Below, piece by piece: positions 1-5,917 of a stretch of 12,883 nt of DNA. The stretch is taken from contig CACFLM010000024.1 in NCBI GenBank assembly GCA_902567145.1, positions 1-12,883 of the forward strand. Reading direction: 5' to 3'. The notes below the pieces were generated by a model. It ran no database searches, was not told the origin of the DNA, and worked only from the letters and a program-made list of their open reading frames with translations. The stretch comes from an uncultured Alphaproteobacteria bacterium. GTDB taxonomy: Bacteria > Pseudomonadota > Alphaproteobacteria > TMED127. The stretch's first letter is position 1; each line of letters opens with the position of its first letter. Both the position numbers and the translations under genes were made by a program.

Positions 1-495
1 AAATTTAAGAATAATAGTATCTCAGATGTTTTAAACATGACAGTTGAAGAGGGTCTAGAGTTCTTTAAAGCTATTCCATCGATATCAAAAAAATTAGAAA
101 CGCTTAAAAAAGTAGGTTTAGAGTATATAAAGATTGGTCAATCAGCTACAACTCTCTCTGGAGGTGAAGCTCAGCGAATAAAATTAGCAAAAGAACTTTC
201 TAAAAGATCCACTGGTAGAACCATGTATATTCTAGATGAGCCAACAACTGGTCTTCATACACACGATGTTAGGAAACTGTTAGAAATTTTGCATAAATTT
301 GTGTCAGATGGAAATACTGTTGTGGTAATTGAACATAACTTAGATGTTATTAAAACATCAGATTGGATTATAGATCTTGGACCAGAGGGAGGTGATAAAG
401 GAGGATACATACTTTTTGAAGGAACAGTAAAGCAACTCTTATCTCAAAGAAATAATGATACTGCAAAATGTTTAACAGAGTTTTTAAATAAGTAA
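1..495 (+). CDS. uvrA: UvrA excinuclease ABC subunit A, C-terminal fragment (5' end outside window)
   Basis: This is the last 164 codons of UvrA, the damage-sensing ATPase of the cytoplasmic UvrABC nucleotide excision repair complex. The reading frame is open from base 1, upstream of the first ATG at 37, and the codons before that ATG read as UvrA-like sequence ([12 protein letters not shown]), so the gene is cut by the window edge rather than truncated. The fragment carries the second ABC ATPase: the signature [15 protein letters not shown] from base 154, the Walker B/D-loop [11 protein letters not shown] at about 226-258, and the switch histidine region [11 protein letters not shown]. These are highly characteristic of UvrA. 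The C-terminus is ordinary for the family. The stop (TAA, 493-495) directly abuts the stop of the convergent small membrane gene, with no spacer or terminator between them. Confidence 0.97.
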   Translation, partial: KFKNNSISDVLNMTVEEGLEFFKAIPSISKKLETLKKVGLEYIKIGQSATTLSGGEAQRIKLAKELSKRSTGRTMYILDEPTTGLHTHDVRKLLEILHKFVSDGNTVVVIEHNLDVIKTSDWIIDLGPEGGDKGGYILFEGTVKQLLSQRNNDTAKCLTEFLNK

Positions 496-753
496 TTATT
501 TCTCAAGTCTTTGTCTTGCAGATTTGATTATTGGATGGTCTTCGGCTGACACTTCATCAGAGTCTAGATGGTTTGCTTTAGGACTATGCGTGTTAAAATT
601 TATTAATTTTAAAAGTTTGCTAAAAGCAAGACTAAAAATAATAAAAAATAAACTTAAAAGTATATAAAAAAAAATTTGATGAATATTAATTGCTAGATAT
701 AAAAATGCATTTATTATAAGAATGCATAAAATGTTTATTGAATAATTTCTCAT
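496..753 (-). CDS. Small two-helix membrane protein of unknown function
   Basis: I do not recognise this 85-residue protein. Two hydrophobic stretches (about residues 6-23 and 27-48) predict two membrane-spanning helices. They are followed by a hydrophilic, charged tail of about 35 residues ending in DHPIIKSARQRLEK, probably facing the cytoplasm. No signal peptidase site or lipobox is visible. The ATG (751-753) overlaps the TGA stop of the upstream 195-residue gene in an ATGA arrangement, so the two are probably translationally coupled and co-transcribed. The gene ends tail-to-tail against uvrA with zero spacing. The coupling suggests a function linked to the upstream gene, but nothing in the sequence says which. 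It is probably a real gene because the frame is open, the overlap is tight and the composition is protein-like (charged conserved-looking tail). Confidence 0.7.
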   Translation of the reverse strand: MRNYSINILCILIINAFLYLAINIHQIFFYILLSLFFIIFSLAFSKLLKLINFNTHSPKANHLDSDEVSAEDHPIIKSARQRLEK

Positions 754-1337
754 CTTTTTCTAATTAATTTAATTAAAAGTTTAAACAAGTACAAAGTTTT
801 TGAAATTTTATTTTTATTTTTTAAAAATGATTCAATAAAAACAGCTTCAAATATATCTATTAGTTTATTGTTTAGATTAATTTTACCTTTAAAAAAAATG
901 TTGATATCTGCCTTTTTAATATAAGCGAGTAAAGCCATCTGAAAGTATAGGTGTGTTTTAAAATCACTCTTTTTATCTGTGGAAAGCAAATTATTAAATT
1001 GTTGGTTAAATTTTTTAAAAAAATAAAAAAAATCTTTTGTTTCATTAAAGTTTGGTATTTCACTGAAAGTTTCTAATAGTTTAAGGATTTTATTTCTTAT
1101 ACCTTTATTTTCAAAAACCTCAAATTTTTTTGATATTTCATTTGAATAGTCACCATTCTTAATACAATCATAAATCCACTTCTGTTTGAATAATGAAGTT
1201 GGCACTTCTTGATTTAATTGAAAATTGTCAAAAAGATACTTTTCCAAATCAAATATAGCTCCAATTAATTCACAATTTCTAAAGTAAAATTTTTTTTGAA
1301 GATATCTGGTATAAAATAATGTATTTTCTTTATTCAT
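750..1337 (-). CDS. Uncharacterised 195-residue helical protein; possible reduced squalene/phytoene-synthase-fold relative
   Basis: A basic, largely helical, soluble protein of 195 residues with no clear signal peptide. The N-terminal part (about residues 10-65: RYLQKKFYFRNCELIGAIF, then FNQ-type spacing to KQKWIYDCIKNGDYS) resembles by eye the start of the squalene/phytoene synthase and NDUFAF6 family, where a 'YL..LF.P...R.ALFAL.AF..E' segment is followed by a 'W...L..' segment. The aspartate-rich substrate motifs (DxxxD type) of active synthases are absent, and the protein is about 80-100 residues shorter than usual. If related, it would be a non-catalytic, shortened member. From memory, a squalene/phytoene-synthase-like gene often lies near secDF in alphaproteobacteria, which supports the idea; this is inference. 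The ATG (1335-1337) faces sodN across a 103 bp divergent spacer and has no evident Shine-Dalgarno sequence. It overlaps the downstream membrane-protein gene by 4 nt. Confidence 0.65.
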   Translation of the reverse strand: MNKENTLFYTRYLQKKFYFRNCELIGAIFDLEKYLFDNFQLNQEVPTSLFKQKWIYDCIKNGDYSNEISKKFEVFENKGIRNKILKLLETFSEIPNFNETKDFFYFFKKFNQQFNNLLSTDKKSDFKTHLYFQMALLAYIKKADINIFFKGKINLNNKLIDIFEAVFIESFLKNKNKISKTLYLFKLLIKLIRKR

Positions 1338-1440
1338 TTGAGATTGTATTGTTTAAAAAAAAAATAATATATATCTATATAAATATTATTATAATTTAAT
1401 TAATTAAAACTCGAATATATTTAACATCAAAGGACTCAAT
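1338..1440. promoter_or_regulatory. Divergent intergenic region upstream of sodN and the 195-residue gene
   Basis: This 103 bp, almost pure A/T spacer is the only place where promoters for both divergent genes can lie. Toward sodN there is an exact TATAAT at 1390-1395, a plausible -10 box, but no good -35 at the expected spacing. A 14 bp perfect palindrome (TTTAATTAATTAAA, 1395-1408) overlaps the end of that -10 and could be an operator, although such palindromes arise easily in A/T-rich DNA. A ten-base A run lies at 1355-1364. Promoter assignment is tentative. Confidence 0.35.
1429..1434 (+). promoter_or_regulatory. Shine-Dalgarno sequence of sodN
   Basis: AAAGGA, six bases before the ATG at 1441, supports that start. 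It is one of the clearer ribosome binding sites in the window, since most genes here start by coupling to an upstream gene. Confidence 0.7.
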
Positions 1441-1944
1441 ATGATATATAACATACTTACTTTTTTAGACAAAATAAGCCACTTTAATAAGGCTTCCGGA
1501 CATTGCGACATTCCATGTAAAATTTACGACCCTATTACTTCTCAAATTGCAGTTTTAACCATGATTAGGCTTGTTGATCTTATTGAGGAAATTAAAAATA
1601 AGGATTCTGTGAATGTTGATGATCATGCTCAGATGTCAAGATTGATTGCTCAAAAAGAAGAACATGGCCACATAGTTAAAGATGAAATTAGAGTGATTTG
1701 GGGAGATTATATCAAACAACCTCAACTAGAAAAATACCCTGAACTTCATGATCTAGCTCATTCAATCATGTTAGCTGCTTCAAAAGCTAAACAAAACATT
1801 GACAAAGAAGCAACCTTAGATTTATTGAATAAAGTAAACAGATTTGCTGAAATTTTTTGGGATTCAAAAAATGTTAAGACTTTTAAAGCAGTGTGTCCAT
1901 ATCCTCCTGAACAAGAAGTAGTTTACCCTGATTTGAAAAAATAA
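1441..1944 (+). CDS. sodN: Nickel-dependent superoxide dismutase precursor
   Basis: Ni-SOD disproportionates superoxide to oxygen and hydrogen peroxide in the cytoplasm, using nickel bound by an N-terminal 'nickel hook'. The diagnostic motif HCDIPCKIYDP is at residues 21-31: after removal of the first 20 residues, His21 becomes the N-terminal His1 ligand, with Cys22 and Cys26 as the thiolate ligands (Cys2 and Cys6 in mature numbering). The propeptide (ending NKASG) is not a Sec signal peptide, as expected for this family. The remaining about 147 residues form the helical-bundle body and are longer than the 117-residue Streptomyces enzyme, with an extended C-terminal tail (VCPYPPEQEVVYPD). The ATG is preceded by AAAGGA. 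The stop is immediately followed by the ATG of sodX, so the enzyme and its probable processing peptidase are co-expressed. The pair is divergent from the 195-residue gene. Confidence 0.96.
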   Translation: MIYNILTFLDKISHFNKASGHCDIPCKIYDPITSQIAVLTMIRLVDLIEEIKNKDSVNVDDHAQMSRLIAQKEEHGHIVKDEIRVIWGDYIKQPQLEKYPELHDLAHSIMLAASKAKQNIDKEATLDLLNKVNRFAEIFWDSKNVKTFKAVCPYPPEQEVVYPDLKK

Positions 1945-2253
1945 ATGTTAAAATTTAAAATCTATAGAATACAGGGAGACAGCATGTCTCCCTCTATAGA
2001 GGATAACTCCTTTTTGCTAATAAAATCACCAATAAAAAAGAAAAAAATTAATAAACTATTCATTTTTAATCACAAACTATATGGGAAACTTATAAAAAGA
2101 TTAGTTGAAGTCGACTCTTCAAATTCATTTTGGTTTATGGGAGAAAATTCTCACAGCATAAAAAAAGATCAAATTGGACCAATAAAGGAGAATCAGATAT
2201 TAGGACAAATTGTTCTATCCATCTCGAAATCATCTTTCAAACTTCATTTATGA
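1945..2253 (+). CDS. sodX: SodX-type Ni-SOD maturation peptidase (S26 signal-peptidase-like)
   Basis: This 102-residue protein is a small S26-type serine peptidase domain. GDSMSPS at residues 11-17 is the signal peptidase box with the nucleophile Ser13. LIKRLVEV around Lys51 provides the likely general-base lysine. GENSHSIKKDQIGPI is the degenerate form of the later GDN..S.DSR..GPV box. Unlike LepB it has no membrane anchor, so it should act in the cytoplasm, where it is thought to remove the SodN propeptide to expose the nickel-binding histidine. Linkage to sodN is the strongest functional evidence: the ATG follows the sodN stop with no gap (TAAATG), so translation probably depends on termination-reinitiation. 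The last 6 bp overlap the convergent secF 3' end. The codons for the catalytic box lie within a strong inverted repeat (1962-1999). Confidence 0.9.
   Translation: MLKFKIYRIQGDSMSPSIEDNSFLLIKSPIKKKKINKLFIFNHKLYGKLIKRLVEVDSSNSFWFMGENSHSIKKDQIGPIKENQILGQIVLSISKSSFKLHL
1962..1999 (+). repeat. Strong imperfect inverted repeat (RNA hairpin) inside the start of sodX
   Basis: GGGAGACA (1974-1981) and TGTCTCCC (1985-1992) are perfect arms around a 3-base GCA loop, extended to 9 bp by A1973-T1993. After a 5-base bulge on the left side the helix can continue with CTATAG (1962-1967) against CTATAG (1994-1999). It is unusually G/C-rich for this window. It begins 17 bases after the sodX ATG and covers the catalytic GDSMSP codons. 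It has no following T-run and lies inside a gene, so it is not an intrinsic terminator. Confidence 0.75.
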
Positions 2254-3129
2254 TTTAGCTCGAACTTGCTTAAAGCCAAATATTAGAATCAATGGAGAGG
2301 CAATAAATATTGAAGAATATGTACCTATTAATACACCCCAAATCATTGCAGAAACAAATCCTTTTACAACTTCACCGCCAAATATAAATAGAGCTACAAG
2401 AGCTAGAAGTGTTGTAACCGATGTCATCAGTGTTCTAGATAAAGTTTGATTAATAGATAAGTTTAATAACTCTTCTAATTCTTTTTCAGACTTTATTAAA
2501 TTTTCTCTAATTCTATCAAATACAACAACTGTATCATTAATTGAATAACCAGCAATTGTTAATATAGCAGCTATCGACGCTAAATTAAATTCTATTTGAG
2601 TTAATGAAAAAAAGCCGATAGTAGATAGAACATCATGAAATAGAGCAATTAAAGCTCCCAAACCAAACTGCCAACCAGAAAATCTAAACCATATGTATAT
2701 AAACATTGCAATAAGCGAAAATAAAACAGCTTTTATGGCAACTAACTTCAACTCTTTTCCAACTTTAGGTCCAACAAACTCAACTCTTCTATAATCTGTA
2801 TCCTCATTTAGTTCGCTTTTTAATTTTTGAATAATTTCTTCCTGGGTGATTTGATCATTATCAACTTTTTCCAACCTAAATAAAATTGTATTGGGATCAC
2901 CAAATTCTTGGATTTCTGAATTACCTATTTGTAAATTATCAATTTTATTTCTTAATACTGAAAGATCTGGAACATCGGAAAATTTTGCTTCAACCATTAT
3001 CCCGCCTTTAAAATCAATTCCAAGGTTTAAGCTTTTATTTAAGAATAAAAAAACTGAAAAGCAAATTAAAACTAATGAGAAAACAAAAGCTGTTAATCTA
3101 TATTTAAAAAAGTTTATGTTAAAGTTCAT
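2248..3129 (-). CDS. secF: Protein translocase subunit SecF
   Basis: SecF is an inner-membrane RND-fold partner of SecD. Together they use the proton motive force to help pull preproteins through SecYEG on the periplasmic side. The 293-residue product has a first transmembrane segment (about 11-31), the family motif GIDFKGGIMVEAKF (about 37-50), a periplasmic domain, and then five further membrane helices (from about 130). In the fourth of the six helices lies the conserved segment IAGYSINDTVVVFDRIRENL, with the D..R pattern typical of SecF. Length is normal. The gene starts 4 bp after the secD stop and is the last gene of the yajC-secD-secF unit. Its 3' end overlaps the convergent sodX stop by 6 bp, so no terminator fits between them. 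Confidence 0.97.
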   Translation of the reverse strand: MNFNINFFKYRLTAFVFSLVLICFSVFLFLNKSLNLGIDFKGGIMVEAKFSDVPDLSVLRNKIDNLQIGNSEIQEFGDPNTILFRLEKVDNDQITQEEIIQKLKSELNEDTDYRRVEFVGPKVGKELKLVAIKAVLFSLIAMFIYIWFRFSGWQFGLGALIALFHDVLSTIGFFSLTQIEFNLASIAAILTIAGYSINDTVVVFDRIRENLIKSEKELEELLNLSINQTLSRTLMTSVTTLLALVALFIFGGEVVKGFVSAMIWGVLIGTYSSIFIASPLILIFGFKQVRAKS

Positions 3130-3133
3130 GATT

Positions 3134-4708
3134 TCAGATAAATAGTCTATTTGGTTTAAATTTTAGAACCCAAAAAGTAATGATTAGTTTTGTAAATATT
3201 AATGCAGTAAACATTGATGTAAGGATTCCTATGCTTAAAGTTACAGCAAAACCTTTTATTGGTCCCGAACCATAATTATAAAGTAAAAGTGCTGCAATAA
3301 GAGTTGTGAAATTTGCATCTAAGATTGTTTTAATTGCAAATTTATAACCTAAATCAATGGAATTAAAAATCGATCTACCTGATCTTATTTCTTCTTTAAT
3401 TCTCTCAAAAACCAAAACATTAGCGTCAACTGCCATTCCAACAGTTAAAACAATTCCCGCAATGCCTGGCATCGTTAATGTAGCTTCAATTGCACTTAAC
3501 ATTGCAACAAGTAAAATTACATTAAATATTATTGCAAGGTCTGCAACAAAACCAAATGCTTTATATCTTAAAATCATAAAAATAATTACCAAAATAAAAC
3601 CAATTATTAATGCCTTCTTTCCGGCCTTAATAGAATCAATCCCTAGACTTGGCCCTACAGTTCTTTCTTCTAAGACTTTTATTGGAGCAGGCAATGAACC
3701 TGCTCTTAAAAGAACAGCAAGATCATTGGCAGTCTCTGGTGAAAAATTTCCACTTATATTTCCTTGACCGCCGGTAATTGGTTCTCTTATTTGCGGTGCA
3801 CTTATAACCTTATTATCTAAAAGAATAGCTAATCTTTGATAAGTATTGTCAGTGGTGATTTTTGAAAATTTCTTAGCTCCTTTATTATCAAATTCAAAAG
3901 CAACAACATATCTACCTGTCTGAGCATCAACAGTTGCAGCTGCATTCTTAAGTCTTTCTCCTGTAAGTAAAACTCTTTTTTTAACTACAAACTGTTTTTC
4001 ATAAGCTGTTGGGTCTGCATTTAAAGCTTTAAAAGTTCCAAGAGGAAGTTTCCCTCTTTGCTCTGCAAGTTCAACAGTAGTTGGATCAAGCATGTGAAAA
4101 TTCAATTTTGCTGTTCTCCCTATTAAAGCTTTAACTCTTTCAGGATTTTTAATTCCAGGAAGCTGAACTACTATTCTTTCATCTCCTTGTCTTTGAATCG
4201 AAGGCTCCTTTGTTCCGGACTCGTCAACACGCTTTCGAACAACTTCAATTGATTGTTCTACAGTTCTTACTCTACTATCGATGATATACTGCTCAGTAAA
4301 AAACAAATTGAATTTATTACTTGAAACTTCTATCGAGATACCTTTTTCAATATTATCTTGAATATTTGTCTTTGCTTGACTTATCTTTTCAGAGTTTGTT
4401 ATTGTTACCACAGCACCAGTAACTTTTGAACCGAGATTTGAGTATTTTATTTTTGAATCTCTTAATGCCTTTCTAATATCTTCTACCAAGTCATCTGACT
4501 TTTCTTTTAAGACAGATTTTGTATCGACCTCCAATAACAAGTGTGACCCGCCCTGTAGATCAAGTCCTAAATTGACTTGTTTTTGCGAGAAGAATTTGGG
4601 TAAAGCGGTCACCTCACTTTTTCCATAAAGATTAGGCAAAATATAATAAATTGCTGTTAGACAGACAGTTAAAACAAATAAAACATTCCATTTACTAATT
4701 TTAAGCAT
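3134..4708 (-). CDS. secD: Protein translocase subunit SecD
   Basis: SecD is the larger half of the proton-driven SecDF accessory complex of the Sec translocon. The 524-residue product begins with a membrane helix (about 6-28), followed by the SecD signature VNLGLDLQGGSHLLLEVD at about 45-62. The large periplasmic P1 domain follows, with the conserved RKRVDESGTKEPSIQRQG and IVVQLPGI segments. Five C-terminal membrane helices (about 365-515) contain MPGIAGIVLTVGMAVDANVL followed by VFERIKEE, which carry the conserved aspartate used in proton flow. Length and domain order are typical of proteobacterial SecD. It starts 9 bp after the yajC stop and ends 4 bp before secF, so the three genes form one operon. 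Confidence 0.98.
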   Translation of the reverse strand: MLKISKWNVLFVLTVCLTAIYYILPNLYGKSEVTALPKFFSQKQVNLGLDLQGGSHLLLEVDTKSVLKEKSDDLVEDIRKALRDSKIKYSNLGSKVTGAVVTITNSEKISQAKTNIQDNIEKGISIEVSSNKFNLFFTEQYIIDSRVRTVEQSIEVVRKRVDESGTKEPSIQRQGDERIVVQLPGIKNPERVKALIGRTAKLNFHMLDPTTVELAEQRGKLPLGTFKALNADPTAYEKQFVVKKRVLLTGERLKNAAATVDAQTGRYVVAFEFDNKGAKKFSKITTDNTYQRLAILLDNKVISAPQIREPITGGQGNISGNFSPETANDLAVLLRAGSLPAPIKVLEERTVGPSLGIDSIKAGKKALIIGFILVIIFMILRYKAFGFVADLAIIFNVILLVAMLSAIEATLTMPGIAGIVLTVGMAVDANVLVFERIKEEIRSGRSIFNSIDLGYKFAIKTILDANFTTLIAALLLYNYGSGPIKGFAVTLSIGILTSMFTALIFTKLIITFWVLKFKPNRLFI

Positions 4709-4717
4709 TTCTTTTTG

Positions 4718-5020
4718 CTATTTTTTTTTTACAACGTCAGCGACTTGAGATCGAATTATTGTAACAATTACACCTTTTGATATTTCAACAGAGAGTTTAT
4801 CATTTTCAACCTTAGTAACCTTTCCTATTATTCCTCCACCTGACATAATTTCATCACCTCTTTTAATTGCAGCTAAGAGAGCATTATGTTCTTTTTGTCT
4901 TTTTTGTTGTGGTCTAATTAATAAGAAGTAAAAGATTATAAAGATCAAGATCAATGGAATTAATTGCTTCCACATTGAAGGCGGTTGAGCCGCAGCTTGA
5001 GCATAAGCATAGTTAATCAT
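4718..5020 (-). CDS. yajC: Preprotein translocase subunit YajC
   Basis: YajC is a small single-pass inner-membrane protein that associates with SecDF. The 100-residue product has a short N-terminal segment rich in Ala and Gln (NYAYAQAAAQPPSMWKQ), one membrane helix (IPLILIFIIFYFLLI) ending in the signature RPQQKRQKEH, and a small cytoplasmic domain with GDEIMSGGGIIGKV. A longer frame opening with TTG at 5032 exists, but the ATG at 5018-5020 is preceded by GAGG with six bases of spacing, and that GAGG overlaps the TTG itself, so the ATG is the better start. The last codons lie in a run of ten A (coding strand), giving VVKKK before the TAG. It is the first gene of yajC-secD-secF and is divergent from the DUF815 gene. 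Confidence 0.95.
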   Translation of the reverse strand: MINYAYAQAAAQPPSMWKQLIPLILIFIIFYFLLIRPQQKRQKEHNALLAAIKRGDEIMSGGGIIGKVTKVENDKLSVEISKGVIVTIIRSQVADVVKKK

Positions 5021-5026
5021 AATAAT

Positions 5027-5030
5027 CCTC
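5027..5030 (-). promoter_or_regulatory. Shine-Dalgarno sequence deciding the yajC start
   Basis: GAGG on the minus strand, six bases upstream of the ATG at 5018-5020. It makes the ATG start preferable to the upstream TTG at 5030-5032. Confidence 0.7.
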
Positions 5031-5032
5031 AA

Positions 5033-5128
5033 AAAAAGTGTTTACATTTATATACAATGAAATCAATATATAAAATCTTTATAAATACAAGTATAAAATA
5101 AGAATTTGGTTAAAACTATCAATAAATT
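5033..5128. promoter_or_regulatory. Divergent promoter region between yajC and the DUF815 ATPase gene
   Basis: An A/T-rich spacer of about 100 bp between divergent genes must hold the promoters of yajC-secDF and of the ATPase gene. Candidate -10 boxes are TATAAA on the minus strand (5047-5052) and TATAAAAT on the plus strand (5092-5099). Neither has a convincing -35 at the usual distance. No hairpin or clear operator was seen. Confidence 0.3.
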
Positions 5129-5917
5129 ATGAGTATAGCAAAAGATAAAAAGCAATTTAAAAGTAATAATTATTTCATTTTCATTCCCAAAACCAACAAA
5201 ATAGAACCACTAAAACTTGATTTGAATATTAAGTTCGACGAATTATTAGAAATAAGTTCTCAAAAAGAAATAGTTCTGAAAAATACACAAAACTTTTTAA
5301 AAGACAAACCTTCTAATAATATTCTATTATGGGGCTCTAAAGGTATGGGCAAATCTACTCTTGTAAAATGTGTAATTGACTATGTTAATAAGAAATCAAG
5401 TAACAAAATCAAACTCATAGAAGTTTTAAATAATAATATTGATAACTTAATAGATATTATTTATCAACTTAGTAGAGTTAAATATAAGTTTATTATTTAT
5501 ATTGATGATATTTCATTCAAAAAAGATGACAGTGATTTTAGATTATTTAAAACATTAGTTGAAGGTAGTTTGCTCAGTCATATTAAAAACATTAAATATT
5601 ATATAACCTCTAATCTAAGACACTTGTCTCATAAAGAGGAGTCAAGTAATATGAACGACCTAGAATCTAAAGAAGCAAATCAAAATCTCATTTCCTTGTC
5701 AGATAGATTTGGTTGTTGGGTGGGTTTTTATGACTCAAATCAAGAACAATTTTTAAATATAGTAAAACATTATTTAAAAAAATCCTCTATCAAATATTCT
5801 AGAAATATTGAGAAAATGGCATTAAGTTGGACCCTTGAAAAAGGTTCTTTTTCTGGAAGAACAGCAGAACAATTTGTAAAAAATATTATAATTGATAATA
5901 ATTTAAAGAAACTCTAA
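5129..5917 (+). CDS. DUF815-family AAA-type ATPase
   Basis: A 262-residue P-loop ATPase matching the DUF815 family, which is widespread in alphaproteobacteria but has no settled function. The Walker A loop GSKGMGKST is at 69-77 in the family context NILLWGSKGMGKSTLVK. Walker B FIIYIDDISF is at 121-130. The sensor-like segment ITSNLRHL is at 159-166, and an arginine-containing SLSDRFG at 189-195 is followed by the C-terminal helical lid. No signal peptide or membrane helix is present, so it is cytoplasmic. It stands alone on the plus strand, divergent from yajC. Its last 15 bp overlap the convergent LysM-protein gene. The start ATG has no evident Shine-Dalgarno sequence. The surface is unusually rich in Asn and Lys, as expected from A/T bias. 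Confidence 0.88.
   Translation: MSIAKDKKQFKSNNYFIFIPKTNKIEPLKLDLNIKFDELLEISSQKEIVLKNTQNFLKDKPSNNILLWGSKGMGKSTLVKCVIDYVNKKSSNKIKLIEVLNNNIDNLIDIIYQLSRVKYKFIIYIDDISFKKDDSDFRLFKTLVEGSLLSHIKNIKYYITSNLRHLSHKEESSNMNDLESKEANQNLISLSDRFGCWVGFYDSNQEQFLNIVKHYLKKSSIKYSRNIEKMALSWTLEKGSFSGRTAEQFVKNIIIDNNLKKL

Noticed and set aside
872..1063. A 63-codon frame inside the 195-residue gene on the same strand
   Set aside because: It is an alternative frame with no start signals, and the 195-residue frame has the coupled ATGA junction that supports it.
1441..1500. A Sec or Tat signal peptide on SodN
   Set aside because: The first 20 residues lack a proper hydrophobic core and twin arginines. They fit the short cytoplasmic propeptide of Ni-SOD removed by SodX.
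1974..1992. The sodX hairpin considered as an intrinsic terminator for sodN
   Set aside because: There is no T-run after the stem and it lies inside a clear downstream gene.
2210..2449. A plus-strand open frame spanning the end of sodX and antisense to secF
   Set aside because: It lies over two well-supported genes and its product resembles no family.
3357..3767. A 136-codon open frame antisense to secD
   Set aside because: It is a shadow of the conserved SecD frame; the product is low-complexity Ile/Lys/Ala-rich sequence with no recognisable domain and no ribosome binding site.
3134..4708. A SecDF fusion or frameshift between secD and secF
   Set aside because: Each gene has its own start and stop, full motif sets and a 4 bp gap, so they are ordinary separate genes.
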